Shown here piece by piece: positions 17,387 through 25,200 of a stretch of 52,240 bases of DNA. Position 1 is the stretch's first letter. Each line of letters begins with the position of its first letter. The notes beneath the pieces were generated by a model, which worked only from the letters and a program-made list of their open reading frames with translations, was not told where the DNA came from and searched no databases. Origin of the DNA: Anaerolineae bacterium (lineage in GTDB: Bacteria; Chloroflexota; Anaerolineae; 4572-78; J111); NCBI GenBank assembly GCA_016931895.1, contig JAFGDY010000043.1, forward strand, positions 1 to 52,240. Reading direction: 5' to 3'. A program made the position numbers and the translations under genes.

Positions 17387-19837
17387 TTACGCTGCCTTAA
17401 ATTGGATCAGGGTAACGGCCCCCTCCTCGTTATGAAGCGACAACTCTCCCCGCAACCCGCCCTGGACAATGGTTTGGATCAAATACAGGCCTACGTTATG
17501 ACGCTCCAATTGCAAAACGTCCGCCGGGTAGCCTGGCCCATTGTCGCGGAATTTGAACCTGATCACGTTTTCATCTTCACCTATACGCACGCTGATTTTG
17601 GCCTTTTCCTGCTCGCGCAGGGCATATTTTATGGAATTGGTAGCCAGTTCATTAATAATCAGGGCCAGGTGATTGGCCTGGGCCGGCGACACCTCGATGG
17701 GTGAGGAAGACACGTCTACCGATACAGTTTGCACCGGCGAGAGCGCGTGCACGGCCGCGTGGATGATTTGGGTGGCCAAATCACTCAACGGCAGGGGGCG
17801 CCACTCGGCGGCAGACAAAAGTTCATGCACGGTGGCCAGACCCTGCACCCGATTGACCAGGGCATTAATAATCTCCTCGTAGGGGCGCGTTTCCTGGGCA
17901 TGGCGTCGTTCGGCGTAGAGCAGGCCGATGATGGCGGTAAGATTATTCTTGACCCGGTGGTTGACTTCGTGGAAGAGGGCTAACTTGGTTTCCGCATCTT
18001 GACGCGCCTGCTCGTACCACTGGGCGTTCTGAATGGCAATGGCCGCCGTGGCCGCCAGCGATTCCAGCAGGGTCTCGTGGGTTTCGTCAAAACGATGCGG
18101 GCGCTCGTCCACCACCTGCATCACGCCAAGCACCTTTTGTTTAACCAGCAGCGGCACGGTAAGAATGGAGCGCAAGTGCAGCCCGGTTTTTTGGTCAACG
18201 CCTTTAAAGTGACGGACCTCGGCCAGCACATCCGGCACATTCAGGCTCTCTTTATGCTCAACCACCCAACCGCCAAGGCCCTGCCCCGGCGCCAGCCGCC
18301 AGCCTCGCACAAGCTGGCCCTGCGGTTCGGTGACCTGGCGGCACACCAATTCGTTTGTCTCCGGGTCAATCAACCACACCGAGCAAGCTAAAACGTTGAG
18401 CAAACGCTGCACCTCTCCCAACACGTTAGCCAGCACCTCGTCCAAATTGAGCGAAGAACTGAGCGCCCGGCTGGCCTGGTTGAGCATGGCCAGTTCGCGG
18501 TTGCGTTGGCGAAGAATTTCTTCGCTCTCCTTGCGCTCGCTCACGTCACGCGAGATACCAAACAAAACGTCTTGCCCACTCCATTTACCTTGCGTAACCT
18601 TGGTTTCAACCGGAATCTGGGTGCCATCCCTGGCCAGTAAGGGGATGGCACAAACGGTAGCCTTTCCGGCCAACATATCCGCAATAACGACGGCGGCTTC
18701 GCGCTGCTCCGCCGGATGTACAGTGAGTATGCTGGCCCCCACCAATTCTTCGGCCGAGTATCCCAATCGAGCCTGGAAGGCCGGATTGACCCGCACAATC
18801 CGGCCCTCGGCGTCAAGAATAATCAAAAAATCATCCAGGGCGTCAAAAAAAGCCTGCAAATTTGCCTGACTCTCCCGCAGCGCGGCTTCAGCCTGCATGT
18901 GGGCAATCGCCCCGCCAACTTGAATAGCCACAGTCTCCAGCACCTCTCGCGCCCTGCCGGGAATCTCGTCGTGCGTGTGCGAGGCCAGGTTGAGCGCAGC
19001 CATAACCTGCCCCTCATACCGGATGGGGATGACGGCCATAGCGCGCAAGCCTTCACCCTGCCGGACTTCATCCGTGATAGGGACAATTTCAGCATAGGAG
19101 CGGTAGACAGGCTTGCCGGCCATAATCAAGCGCGTTTGGGGCGAGTTAGCCTTGTAATGAGAAACCCGCTCCACAAATTGAGGCGGCAAACCTTTATGAT
19201 AGATCAGGTCCAGCTCCCCCGTATGCCTATTAACCAGATACACCCCGCCGCAATCAAGGCCCTCTATATTGAAGGTGGCCTCCAGTAATCGGCGCAAAGC
19301 CTCTGCCAACTCGTTGGTTGAACTTAAGGCCAGGGCCAGGTCTCGCTGAAGTTGCAGCGCCTGCTCTGCGTGGGCCCGTTCGGTAACGTCTTCAATGGTA
19401 AAAACCACCCGCTCTACCTGATCTGACTCATCAAGTAGCGGCGCGCCGTTGACGGAAAGCAAAACCCGCCGTCCATCAGGCCACTCAATGGCGTGCCGCA
19501 CGTTGGACACCGGTTGGCCGGTGGCCATCACCCGGCGGAAGGGTAGTTTTTCGTCGGGGAAGGGCCGACCTTGATAATCGGTAATGCGCCACTCTGGCGC
19601 ATTGTAAGCGCGGTCGGTAATTTCAGTCTTGGTCAAGCCCAATACCTTTTCGGCCTGAACATTAGCAAATATAATTTGCCCGGCCCGGTTGACGATAGTA
19701 ATGCCGGCCGGGCTGGTCTCCATAATCCAGGCCAATAAACTGTGCTCGCGGCGCAGCGCCTGCTCTGTTTGCTTGCGGGCGGCCAAACCGTTTTGAAAAA
19801 ATCGTTTTATCCCGGCGGGCCAAGGCCAGAACTTCAT
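17387..19837 (-). CDS. Sensor kinase, PAS-GAF-PAS-GAF-HisKA_2-HATPase, last gene of the nurA operon
   Basis: ATG 19837 (MKFWPWPAG) is 4 bases after the stop of the pentapeptide gene, with GGAG just upstream; this gives 816 residues. Domains by sequence pattern: PAS about 30-140 (ETSPAGITIVNRAGQIIFAN), GAF 155-310, PAS 325-435 (FDALDDFLIILDAEGRIVR), GAF 445-605, then a HisKA_2 dimerisation region with the motif EVNHRVKNNL near residue 626 and an ATPase domain (LIINELATNSIKYAL, FRDNGPGYP). HisKA_2 kinases are often soluble and pass phosphate to small response regulators. No membrane segment is visible, so the sensor is cytoplasmic. No receiver gene lies next to it. Position in the operon suggests it senses a state linked to nuclease function; that is inference. 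Confidence 0.92.
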   Translation of the reverse strand: MKFWPWPAGIKRFFQNGLAARKQTEQALRREHSLLAWIMETSPAGITIVNRAGQIIFANVQAEKVLGLTKTEITDRAYNAPEWRITDYQGRPFPDEKLPFRRVMATGQPVSNVRHAIEWPDGRRVLLSVNGAPLLDESDQVERVVFTIEDVTERAHAEQALQLQRDLALALSSTNELAEALRRLLEATFNIEGLDCGGVYLVNRHTGELDLIYHKGLPPQFVERVSHYKANSPQTRLIMAGKPVYRSYAEIVPITDEVRQGEGLRAMAVIPIRYEGQVMAALNLASHTHDEIPGRAREVLETVAIQVGGAIAHMQAEAALRESQANLQAFFDALDDFLIILDAEGRIVRVNPAFQARLGYSAEELVGASILTVHPAEQREAAVVIADMLAGKATVCAIPLLARDGTQIPVETKVTQGKWSGQDVLFGISRDVSERKESEEILRQRNRELAMLNQASRALSSSLNLDEVLANVLGEVQRLLNVLACSVWLIDPETNELVCRQVTEPQGQLVRGWRLAPGQGLGGWVVEHKESLNVPDVLAEVRHFKGVDQKTGLHLRSILTVPLLVKQKVLGVMQVVDERPHRFDETHETLLESLAATAAIAIQNAQWYEQARQDAETKLALFHEVNHRVKNNLTAIIGLLYAERRHAQETRPYEEIINALVNRVQGLATVHELLSAAEWRPLPLSDLATQIIHAAVHALSPVQTVSVDVSSSPIEVSPAQANHLALIINELATNSIKYALREQEKAKISVRIGEDENVIRFKFRDNGPGYPADVLQLERHNVGLYLIQTIVQGGLRGELSLHNEEGAVTLIQFKAA

Positions 19838-19841
19838 CACC

Positions 19842-20426
19842 CTACTCCGCCACCATGCCGTTGGGCATAATGGCAAATTCTAAATCAGCGCCGGCTAAAC
19901 TTGCCTCAACCAGATTGGCCCCACTCAGGTCGGCTTCCCGCAGCGTGGCTTCTCTTAGATTGGCTCTATACAGATTCGCCTGGCGCAGATTGGCTTCACT
20001 CAGGTTAGCCTGGCTCAAGTCGGTTTCACTAAGATTGACACCACTCAGGTTGCTCTCGCTCAGATTGACCTGGTTGAGCGCGGCCTTGCTGAAATCCGCC
20101 CCGCTCAAAGTAGCCCGGCTCAAGTCAGCCTCGGTCAAGGTAGCCTGGCTCAACACGGCCTGGCTCAAATTAGCGCCGCTTAAAGCAGCCTGGGTTAAAT
20201 TGGCCCCATTCAGCTTGGCCTGGCTCAAATTGGCATAAGTCAGATCGGCCCCGTTGAGGTTTGCCCCGTTGAGGTTTGCCCCGCTCAAATTGGCCCGCAA
20301 TAAACGGGCCTGGCGCAAATCTGCTCCCTGGAGGGTTGCCCCGCTCAAATCGGCGTTGGTCAACCAGAGGGGACGCTGGCCGCTTTGGAGGAGTTGGTTG
20401 AGTTGGGTTTGGGTGTATTTCATCAT
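19842..20426 (-). CDS. Pentapeptide-repeat protein
   Basis: The 194-residue product is almost all A(D/N)LXX pentapeptides (more than 30 repeats from NADLSGATL on), which fold into a right-handed square beta-helix. The first 22 residues (TQTQLNQLLQSG) are a short helical cap like that in many such proteins. MfpA and Qnr members mimic B-form DNA and bind gyrase, but many other family members have no known role, and the surface here is not strongly acidic (many Ser, Gln and Asn). Its ATG overlaps the stop of the HAS-barrel gene (ATGA). A second ATG at 20423 is equally possible. The gene before it and the kinase after it are in the same operon. Confidence 0.92.
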   Translation of the reverse strand: MMKYTQTQLNQLLQSGQRPLWLTNADLSGATLQGADLRQARLLRANLSGANLNGANLNGADLTYANLSQAKLNGANLTQAALSGANLSQAVLSQATLTEADLSRATLSGADFSKAALNQVNLSESNLSGVNLSETDLSQANLSEANLRQANLYRANLREATLREADLSGANLVEASLAGADLEFAIMPNGMVAE

Positions 20427-21022
20427 GCCTCGGGTTTAATGCGTTTCAAAATTCCGTCCAGTCGTACCAGGTCAAAACTGAGCAGACGGGCCAACTCGCG
20501 TCCGGCATTTAGCAAAAATTGGCGACGGGTTTCAGGAGAGTACACCGCCGCAGCCTGGCGCAAGTTGGCAATAAGCAATTCATCGGCCGGAATCTGGCCG
20601 GCGTTAAGCACCAGCCGCATATAGTCTAACTGTTTGGTGAACGCCCGAATGTCGGTTTCGTCGCACATTACCAACACATCCAGGCTGATCGGCGGTTGGG
20701 GCGGCAAGCCTTGAATAATTTCCTGGCCCTGTTGATAACCCACCACCAGCACCCCAATTTCAATGGGCACCAGCCGGTTCTCCCGTTGGTCCAGGATTGC
20801 CTCTGTTTCCATCTCTCCGGCTAAAATCAGTTGGCGGACGGCCGGGTCGTCCTGCACTTGCACGTCGTAGATCAGGCCAAAGATGTGGGTTTTTTCATGG
20901 GGCAACGGCACTTTAACCAGATTGCCAAATTGGGGCACGCTGGGCTGCAATACGCGGCAGCCAACGGTAAAACCAACGGTGCTGGCCCGCAAAACCCAGC
21001 CAATGGTGAATGTTGCGCTCAT
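20423..21022 (-). CDS. Free-standing HAS-barrel protein next to NurA
   Basis: The 199-residue product overlaps the stop codon of the nuclease gene by ATGA. Residues about 5-130 (GWVLRASTVGFTVGCRVL, VPQFGNLVKVPL, HIFGLIYDVQVQDDP, VPIEIGVLVVGY) resemble the small HAS-barrel that forms the N-terminus of HerA ATPases and mediates NurA contact. No ATPase follows; the rest is helical (TDIRAFTKQLDYMRLVLN, ETRRQFLLNAGRELARLLS). It could act as an adaptor or regulator of NurA that competes with or replaces the HerA N-terminus. The HAS assignment is by pattern similarity and needs profile confirmation. Confidence 0.7.
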   Translation of the reverse strand: MSATFTIGWVLRASTVGFTVGCRVLQPSVPQFGNLVKVPLPHEKTHIFGLIYDVQVQDDPAVRQLILAGEMETEAILDQRENRLVPIEIGVLVVGYQQGQEIIQGLPPQPPISLDVLVMCDETDIRAFTKQLDYMRLVLNAGQIPADELLIANLRQAAAVYSPETRRQFLLNAGRELARLLSFDLVRLDGILKRIKPEA

Positions 21023-22227
21023 AATCTAAAACCTTCCTTGCCGGTGAGTAGGGTTTTGTTGAACTCTTTGGGAGAAAGCGCCGGCAGCAAACCCTGGCGA
21101 CGCATTTCCACGGCCAGCATCATTTCCACCGCCTCCCGTTCCTCGCCGGAAATAATCGCCAGTTCATGGGCGCGACTCAAAACATAAGGATAACTGCCGG
21201 TAATGCGGGCTTGCCGAACCAGCGTGGCGTGTAGGAGGTCAATGGATTGAGGATTGGCCGCCACCCAGGCTGGAATTTCTACCCGGGCCAGGTTGGGGCT
21301 GGCCTGGTTACTGCCAACGTTCAGATAAAAGAAATGGATGGCGTGTCCGGCCAGGCTGTATTTTTCCACGTTTTTGGCCTTAATGGTAAAAATGGCGCTC
21401 CGCTCGCCCGGGTCAAGAAAAGTGAACAGATCCAGATCGGTCAGATGGCGGAACGGATTCTGGCGCAAGTTTTCTTCGGTGATGGCCGCCGGGTCCAGGG
21501 AGGCCAGGTGCAACAGGGCCAAAACAAAGGTGCTGCGGGGGCGGTCAACATAACCGGACGGCAAAACCTGGGTTTCCCGCAGGCGGTGGAGTAGCTCAAT
21601 GTATTCGTTTTGACACGCCTCTTGCCGGTCAAACGGCAAATCAATAACTCGCAGGGTCAACCGGCCATCCATCAGGGCCACTACCGGCTCTGTTCCGGCG
21701 TGGGTGTAGGCCGGGGCCAAGTCGGCCAACACCCCCAATTCCGCCAAATCACGTTTCACATTGACCTCGCCCGGCGAGATGAGGCGGCCTTGCGCGTCAA
21801 GAAGTTCATCCGGGGCGTAACAGAGCAGGGGCTTGGGGTTGTAGGTTTCCGGCTTTTGGTTTGAACCATGCCGGTAAACAATACTGCCAATGTTAACCAG
21901 ATAGTAGAGGGTGATGGCGTGACGGCTGGGCAGTATCTGAGAGCCGTCACTGGCAATCACGGTGACGCGCTCCGGGCAGGGAGGGAGAGGGTAGGCCTGG
22001 CCCAGGGCTTCGGCGGTGGGGGCCGCGCCTACCCAATCAAAGCGTAATTTTTGCTGCACTTTTTCGGCCAGGCGGATGCGCTCGTGGAGCGTGGACTGGT
22101 TGGTAGAAAATTGTTGTAAAAGTGCTTGCGCCTGTCGCCCGGCTGCATCGCGCAGCGGGTTTTGTTCGGCCAAACTACGTCCCATGGCTTTCACCTGGGG
22201 GGCAACTTGATTGAGTTCAAGCGTCAT
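21019..22227 (-). CDS. nurA: NurA-domain nuclease
   Basis: NurA enzymes are manganese-dependent nucleases that work with HerA. The 402-residue product keeps the family pattern: catalytic VIASDGSQ (Asp about 94), ALMDGRLTLRVIDL (Asp about 187), a helical middle, FFYLNVG...ARVEIPAWVA and the C-terminal GSYPYVLSRAHELAIIS. These are the acidic and His positions expected of an RNase-H-like fold. ATG 22227 overlaps the stop of the metallophosphoesterase gene (ATGA). The length matches cyanobacterial and Chloroflexota NurA-domain proteins (about 400) and exceeds archaeal NurA. Tight coupling to the phosphoesterase upstream and the HAS-barrel protein downstream suggests that they act together. Confidence 0.88.
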   Translation of the reverse strand: MTLELNQVAPQVKAMGRSLAEQNPLRDAAGRQAQALLQQFSTNQSTLHERIRLAEKVQQKLRFDWVGAAPTAEALGQAYPLPPCPERVTVIASDGSQILPSRHAITLYYLVNIGSIVYRHGSNQKPETYNPKPLLCYAPDELLDAQGRLISPGEVNVKRDLAELGVLADLAPAYTHAGTEPVVALMDGRLTLRVIDLPFDRQEACQNEYIELLHRLRETQVLPSGYVDRPRSTFVLALLHLASLDPAAITEENLRQNPFRHLTDLDLFTFLDPGERSAIFTIKAKNVEKYSLAGHAIHFFYLNVGSNQASPNLARVEIPAWVAANPQSIDLLHATLVRQARITGSYPYVLSRAHELAIISGEEREAVEMMLAVEMRRQGLLPALSPKEFNKTLLTGKEGFRL

Positions 22228-23582
22228 AGGCTTCTGTTTCCAAAAATACGGACCAGCCAGCTAAATTTTTGCTGAAAAAAGTTTTGGGTTTCCGCTTCTG
22301 CTTTTTGCTCAAAAAATAAAAGTTGGGCGGTGGGGAGATGGTGTTCGTTATAATCAATGCGGGCGTAGGGCAGGCGAGCGGCGGCATGATGGGACTGCCA
22401 GGAGCCGCTAAAAAGCGCGGCCCAGGTTTCAGGCGAAGCATCGGAAAAATCTTCTATCCAACTGCCGGTATTAATGTAAACACTGTCGTTGTTTAAAAAT
22501 TCTTGAACCGGATAGTGGGTGTGTCCAAACAGAACCACCCTGGCCCCTTCTCGTTTGACTATTTCTGTAGCCGCATGATGTAGCATGGCTTGTTGTCGCT
22601 GCCGGTCGGCCTGGCCTATGGCCAAAGCATTATCGCCAACGACAAGTTGAGGAGAGGAGGCGACTTCCCGGTTATCTTCATCCGTTAGCCGGAGATACGG
22701 TTGCAGTTGTTGATGAAACTGCTGCCGAAAAGTCGGATCATTGGCGTAACGCCGGGCCATAGCCCCCCGTTTCTCATCATCTTCCAAATCTTGTAACAAA
22801 TCGTCTTCCGTTGAAACCGTATGGCGGATATAGTGGGCCAACATTTTACCGGCAAAGTCAAAATCCCAGGGCAGGGCGTACCAGATTAAAGTGGTGATAG
22901 GTTTAATATGGTCCACAAACCAGTATTCATTTTCAAGTTTATGGCCGGCATTAATCACCAGCCGGGAGCCAACCGGGTAGTGAAGTTGGGTGGGATTATC
23001 GGGCGAGCGAGGGTCAAAAAAATCGGGATAACGATTCATTTTTTCGGCGCGCTGGTGGCCATGTTCAACGTATATTTTTTCCCGGCTCACAAATTCGTCG
23101 GCAAAAAGCAACAGCGAGGCCCGGGTGCCCGAAGCGCCCAATATCTCGCGCAAACGGCTTTTAACGCCGGGCCAAAAGAGGTTGACATCGTGATTGCCCT
23201 TGATAAGGGTAATCCGGCGTTGGGGCTGTTCAACGTGCATAAAGTCTGAAAGGGCATTGAATACCTCGGGATGGCCTTCGGCAATAATGTTGAGCCGTTT
23301 GATCGAGGCTGCTTGAGAGGAGTCAAGGTAAGCTTCCAGAGGATAATGTTTGAGGGGTTCGTAAACTTCTACGGCTGGCACTTGTAGAAACTCAAAAAAA
23401 TCGCCATTGATGATCAGTTCAATTTCACGCTGCTCTCTTTCGCTTTCGCGCCAAATTGTATGCAAAAAATCACATAATTCCCGGTCGGCGGTAAAACCTT
23501 TCCGGCGATTTTGGCTCTCCCGGGCATAGCCGGCGCCCAGGTGTAAATCTGAAAGAACAAATTTTAGTTTTTGGCCCGTCAT
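22224..23582 (-). CDS. Calcineurin-like metallophosphoesterase, first gene of the nurA operon
   Basis: The 452-residue product has the full metal-binding set of the calcineurin superfamily: VLSDLHLG (Asp12, His14), INGDFFEF, KGNHDVNLFW, EHGHQ and LFGHTHYP, with insertions between them. The LSDLHLG start is like LpxH-type hydrolases; it is not obviously SbcD/Mre11, and no SbcC/Rad50 gene is present. It may act on a nucleotide, a phospholipid or DNA; the sequence does not decide. It has a strong promoter 33 bases upstream, and its stop overlaps the nuclease start. The last 80 residues are unlike known LpxH proteins. Confidence 0.9.
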   Translation of the reverse strand: MTGQKLKFVLSDLHLGAGYARESQNRRKGFTADRELCDFLHTIWRESEREQREIELIINGDFFEFLQVPAVEVYEPLKHYPLEAYLDSSQAASIKRLNIIAEGHPEVFNALSDFMHVEQPQRRITLIKGNHDVNLFWPGVKSRLREILGASGTRASLLLFADEFVSREKIYVEHGHQRAEKMNRYPDFFDPRSPDNPTQLHYPVGSRLVINAGHKLENEYWFVDHIKPITTLIWYALPWDFDFAGKMLAHYIRHTVSTEDDLLQDLEDDEKRGAMARRYANDPTFRQQFHQQLQPYLRLTDEDNREVASSPQLVVGDNALAIGQADRQRQQAMLHHAATEIVKREGARVVLFGHTHYPVQEFLNNDSVYINTGSWIEDFSDASPETWAALFSGSWQSHHAAARLPYARIDYNEHHLPTAQLLFFEQKAEAETQNFFQQKFSWLVRIFGNRSL

Positions 23583-23614
23583 GCCCTACATTCTCCGCTG
23601 TAGTTTATGAGGGC

Positions 23615-23643
23615 ATTATACCACACTCAAGGGGGAACGTTAA
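23615..23643 (-). promoter_or_regulatory. Promoter of the metallophosphoesterase-nurA operon
   Basis: On the minus strand TTAACG, 17 bases, TGG-TATAAT: a perfect -10 with an extended TG. The leader is about 26 bases. Confidence 0.75.
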
Positions 23644-23747
23644 ACAGCGTCAATTTGCATAAAGAAAAGTTGCTTTTGCTAATTGGGGGTAACGTGATAA
23701 ACTCATGGGGGAGAATTTAAAATTGTAAAATTAAAGAGGAGGTTGAC

Positions 23748-24248
23748 ATGCTCATCGGCGTTTTTTCAGACGTACACGACAATCTTGAGAATTTGCACAA
23801 AACTCTGGAAATCTTCAACGCGCAAAGGGTTGGCGCGCTGATATTTTGCGGTGATTTTTGTTCGCCCATTCCCTCCAGGGTGATAGCCGGTGAATTTAAG
23901 GGCGATATTCATTGTGTATTTGGCAATGGAGATGGGGACAGGTTTGCTATTTTAAATGCGGCCCACACCCAATATCCCAATCTTAAATTACACGGCGAGT
24001 ATGCCGAGCTTGAGTTTGAGGGAATCAAAATTGCGGTTACACATTACCCGTTTTACGCCAAAGCGTTGGCGCGCACCGGGGATTACCAGGCTGTATTTTC
24101 GGGACACACCCACCAACGCCACCAAGAAAAAATAGGCCATTGCCTGTGGCTGAATCCGGGCGAGGTGTTGGGCTGGCAAGGTGAAGCAACGTGCGCCATT
24201 TATGATACCGCCACCAATTCGGCGGAATTCGTCAGGATAGGGGTTTAG
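23748..24248 (+). CDS. MJ0936/YfcE-type phosphodiesterase
   Basis: The 166-residue product is the short calcineurin-like type: GVFSDVHDN (Asp, His), FCGDFC, FGNGDGD (in place of the usual GNCD), VTHYPF and FSGHTHQRHQ. These enzymes hydrolyse phosphodiesters such as cyclic nucleotides or RNA ends in vitro; the cellular substrate is unknown. AGAGGAGG lies just upstream of the ATG. It is divergent from the nurA operon and converges with the GAF gene, leaving 3 bases between the stops. Confidence 0.9.
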   Translation: MLIGVFSDVHDNLENLHKTLEIFNAQRVGALIFCGDFCSPIPSRVIAGEFKGDIHCVFGNGDGDRFAILNAAHTQYPNLKLHGEYAELEFEGIKIAVTHYPFYAKALARTGDYQAVFSGHTHQRHQEKIGHCLWLNPGEVLGWQGEATCAIYDTATNSAEFVRIGV

Positions 24249-24251
24249 CGG

Positions 24252-24887
24252 CTAATCGCCAAACAAATCATCGCCCTCTTCAGGTTGCCGAGGGGCAAAG
24301 TTGGGGGGCATTGTTTGCAATACTGCTGCCGCCACCTGATTTAAAATTAAAAGCAAAGCTACATCGGCCTCGGTGAATTCATTATCCTGTTTGTTGACCA
24401 ATTCAATCACGCCAATGGGTTTGTTATCGGCCAGCACCGGGGCGCACACAATTGAGCGGGTGGAGAAGCTAAATTCCTGGTCAACGGCCAGCGAAAACCG
24501 CCAATCCTGGCGGGGGTTGTTGACGATGATGGGCTTTTGATTACTGATAGCCCAGCCAACCACGCCGGCATCGCCTTTAAGGCGATACCCCGGCAGTTGC
24601 TCTCGCAGATCGCCGTGGACGAGGACAAAAACTAATTCGCCGGTTTCTTCATCCAGGCGTGATAAAGAACCATCTTTGGCCCCCACGGTGTTTATCACCT
24701 GGTAGAGCAGTTGATCGAGCACATCAAGCGGTTTTTCGGCAAAGGGTATTTCTTGATTGGCCTGGTAAATCTCTTTAACAATGTCCAGGTAATGATACAG
24801 CGTTTTGTTCTTCTGTTTCAACGCCTCGTTCTCTCTTTTTAAACGGATATTCTCTTGCTGCAAAAATCGGGTGGCTGACGTATCCAT
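24252..24887 (-). CDS. Coiled-coil and GAF-domain protein
   Basis: ATG 24887 (MDTSATRF) lies 7 bases after AGGAGG and is preferred over the upstream start that lacks one. The 211-residue product starts with a coiled coil (LQQENIRLKRENEALKQKN) and a GAF domain from about residue 55 to 190 (AKDGSLSRLDEETGELVF, VVGWAISNQKPIIVNNP, RSIVCAPVLADNKPIGVIEL). It ends in an acidic tail (EEGDDLFGD). GAF domains bind small ligands or sense redox; no output domain is present, so it likely signals by protein contact. Confidence 0.85.
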   Translation of the reverse strand: MDTSATRFLQQENIRLKRENEALKQKNKTLYHYLDIVKEIYQANQEIPFAEKPLDVLDQLLYQVINTVGAKDGSLSRLDEETGELVFVLVHGDLREQLPGYRLKGDAGVVGWAISNQKPIIVNNPRQDWRFSLAVDQEFSFSTRSIVCAPVLADNKPIGVIELVNKQDNEFTEADVALLLILNQVAAAVLQTMPPNFAPRQPEEGDDLFGD

Positions 24888-24937
24888 TGGCAACCTCCTG
24901 AACAAACCCTGTCACTTTTCTCTAAACATTTACCACC

Positions 24938-24946
24938 AGTATAACA
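24938..24946 (-). promoter_or_regulatory. Extended -10 promoter of the GAF gene
   Basis: On the minus strand TGT-TATACT. No good -35 is visible; the leader would be about 44 bases. Confidence 0.45.
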
Positions 24947-25013
24947 AAAATAAGCTTAAAACAAAAGAAGATGTTGGTACTAAGGCTGCTGCTTGCATAA
25001 ATTTTGCTTAAAA

Positions 25014-25042
25014 TTGACATATCCGGTAAATCGTGCTATCGT
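25014..25042 (+). promoter_or_regulatory. Promoter of the three-repeat secreted protein
   Basis: TTGACA, 17 bases, TATCGT. The leader is about 150 bases. Confidence 0.65.
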
Positions 25043-25200
25043 GTTTTGTTATGCCCGGCCAAATGGGAACACTCCGGTTGGAGAATGGGCCGGTTTGAAG
25101 GAGTTGCGGCGCAGAGCCAGGCGATTTTTTGTTGCCTGCCCGCAGCTTTTGGCGATTTATCTGGATAGTGTTTGTTAGTGTTTGCAGGAAGGATGCGTGC

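Noticed and set aside
19855-20238. Plus-strand frame of 127 codons rich in Leu, Ala and Arg
   Set aside because: It is the complement of the pentapeptide repeats.
22224-23582. Metallophosphoesterase as SbcD/Mre11
   Set aside because: Motif start LSDLHLG and the insertions fit LpxH-like hydrolases better, and no SbcC/Rad50 gene is near.
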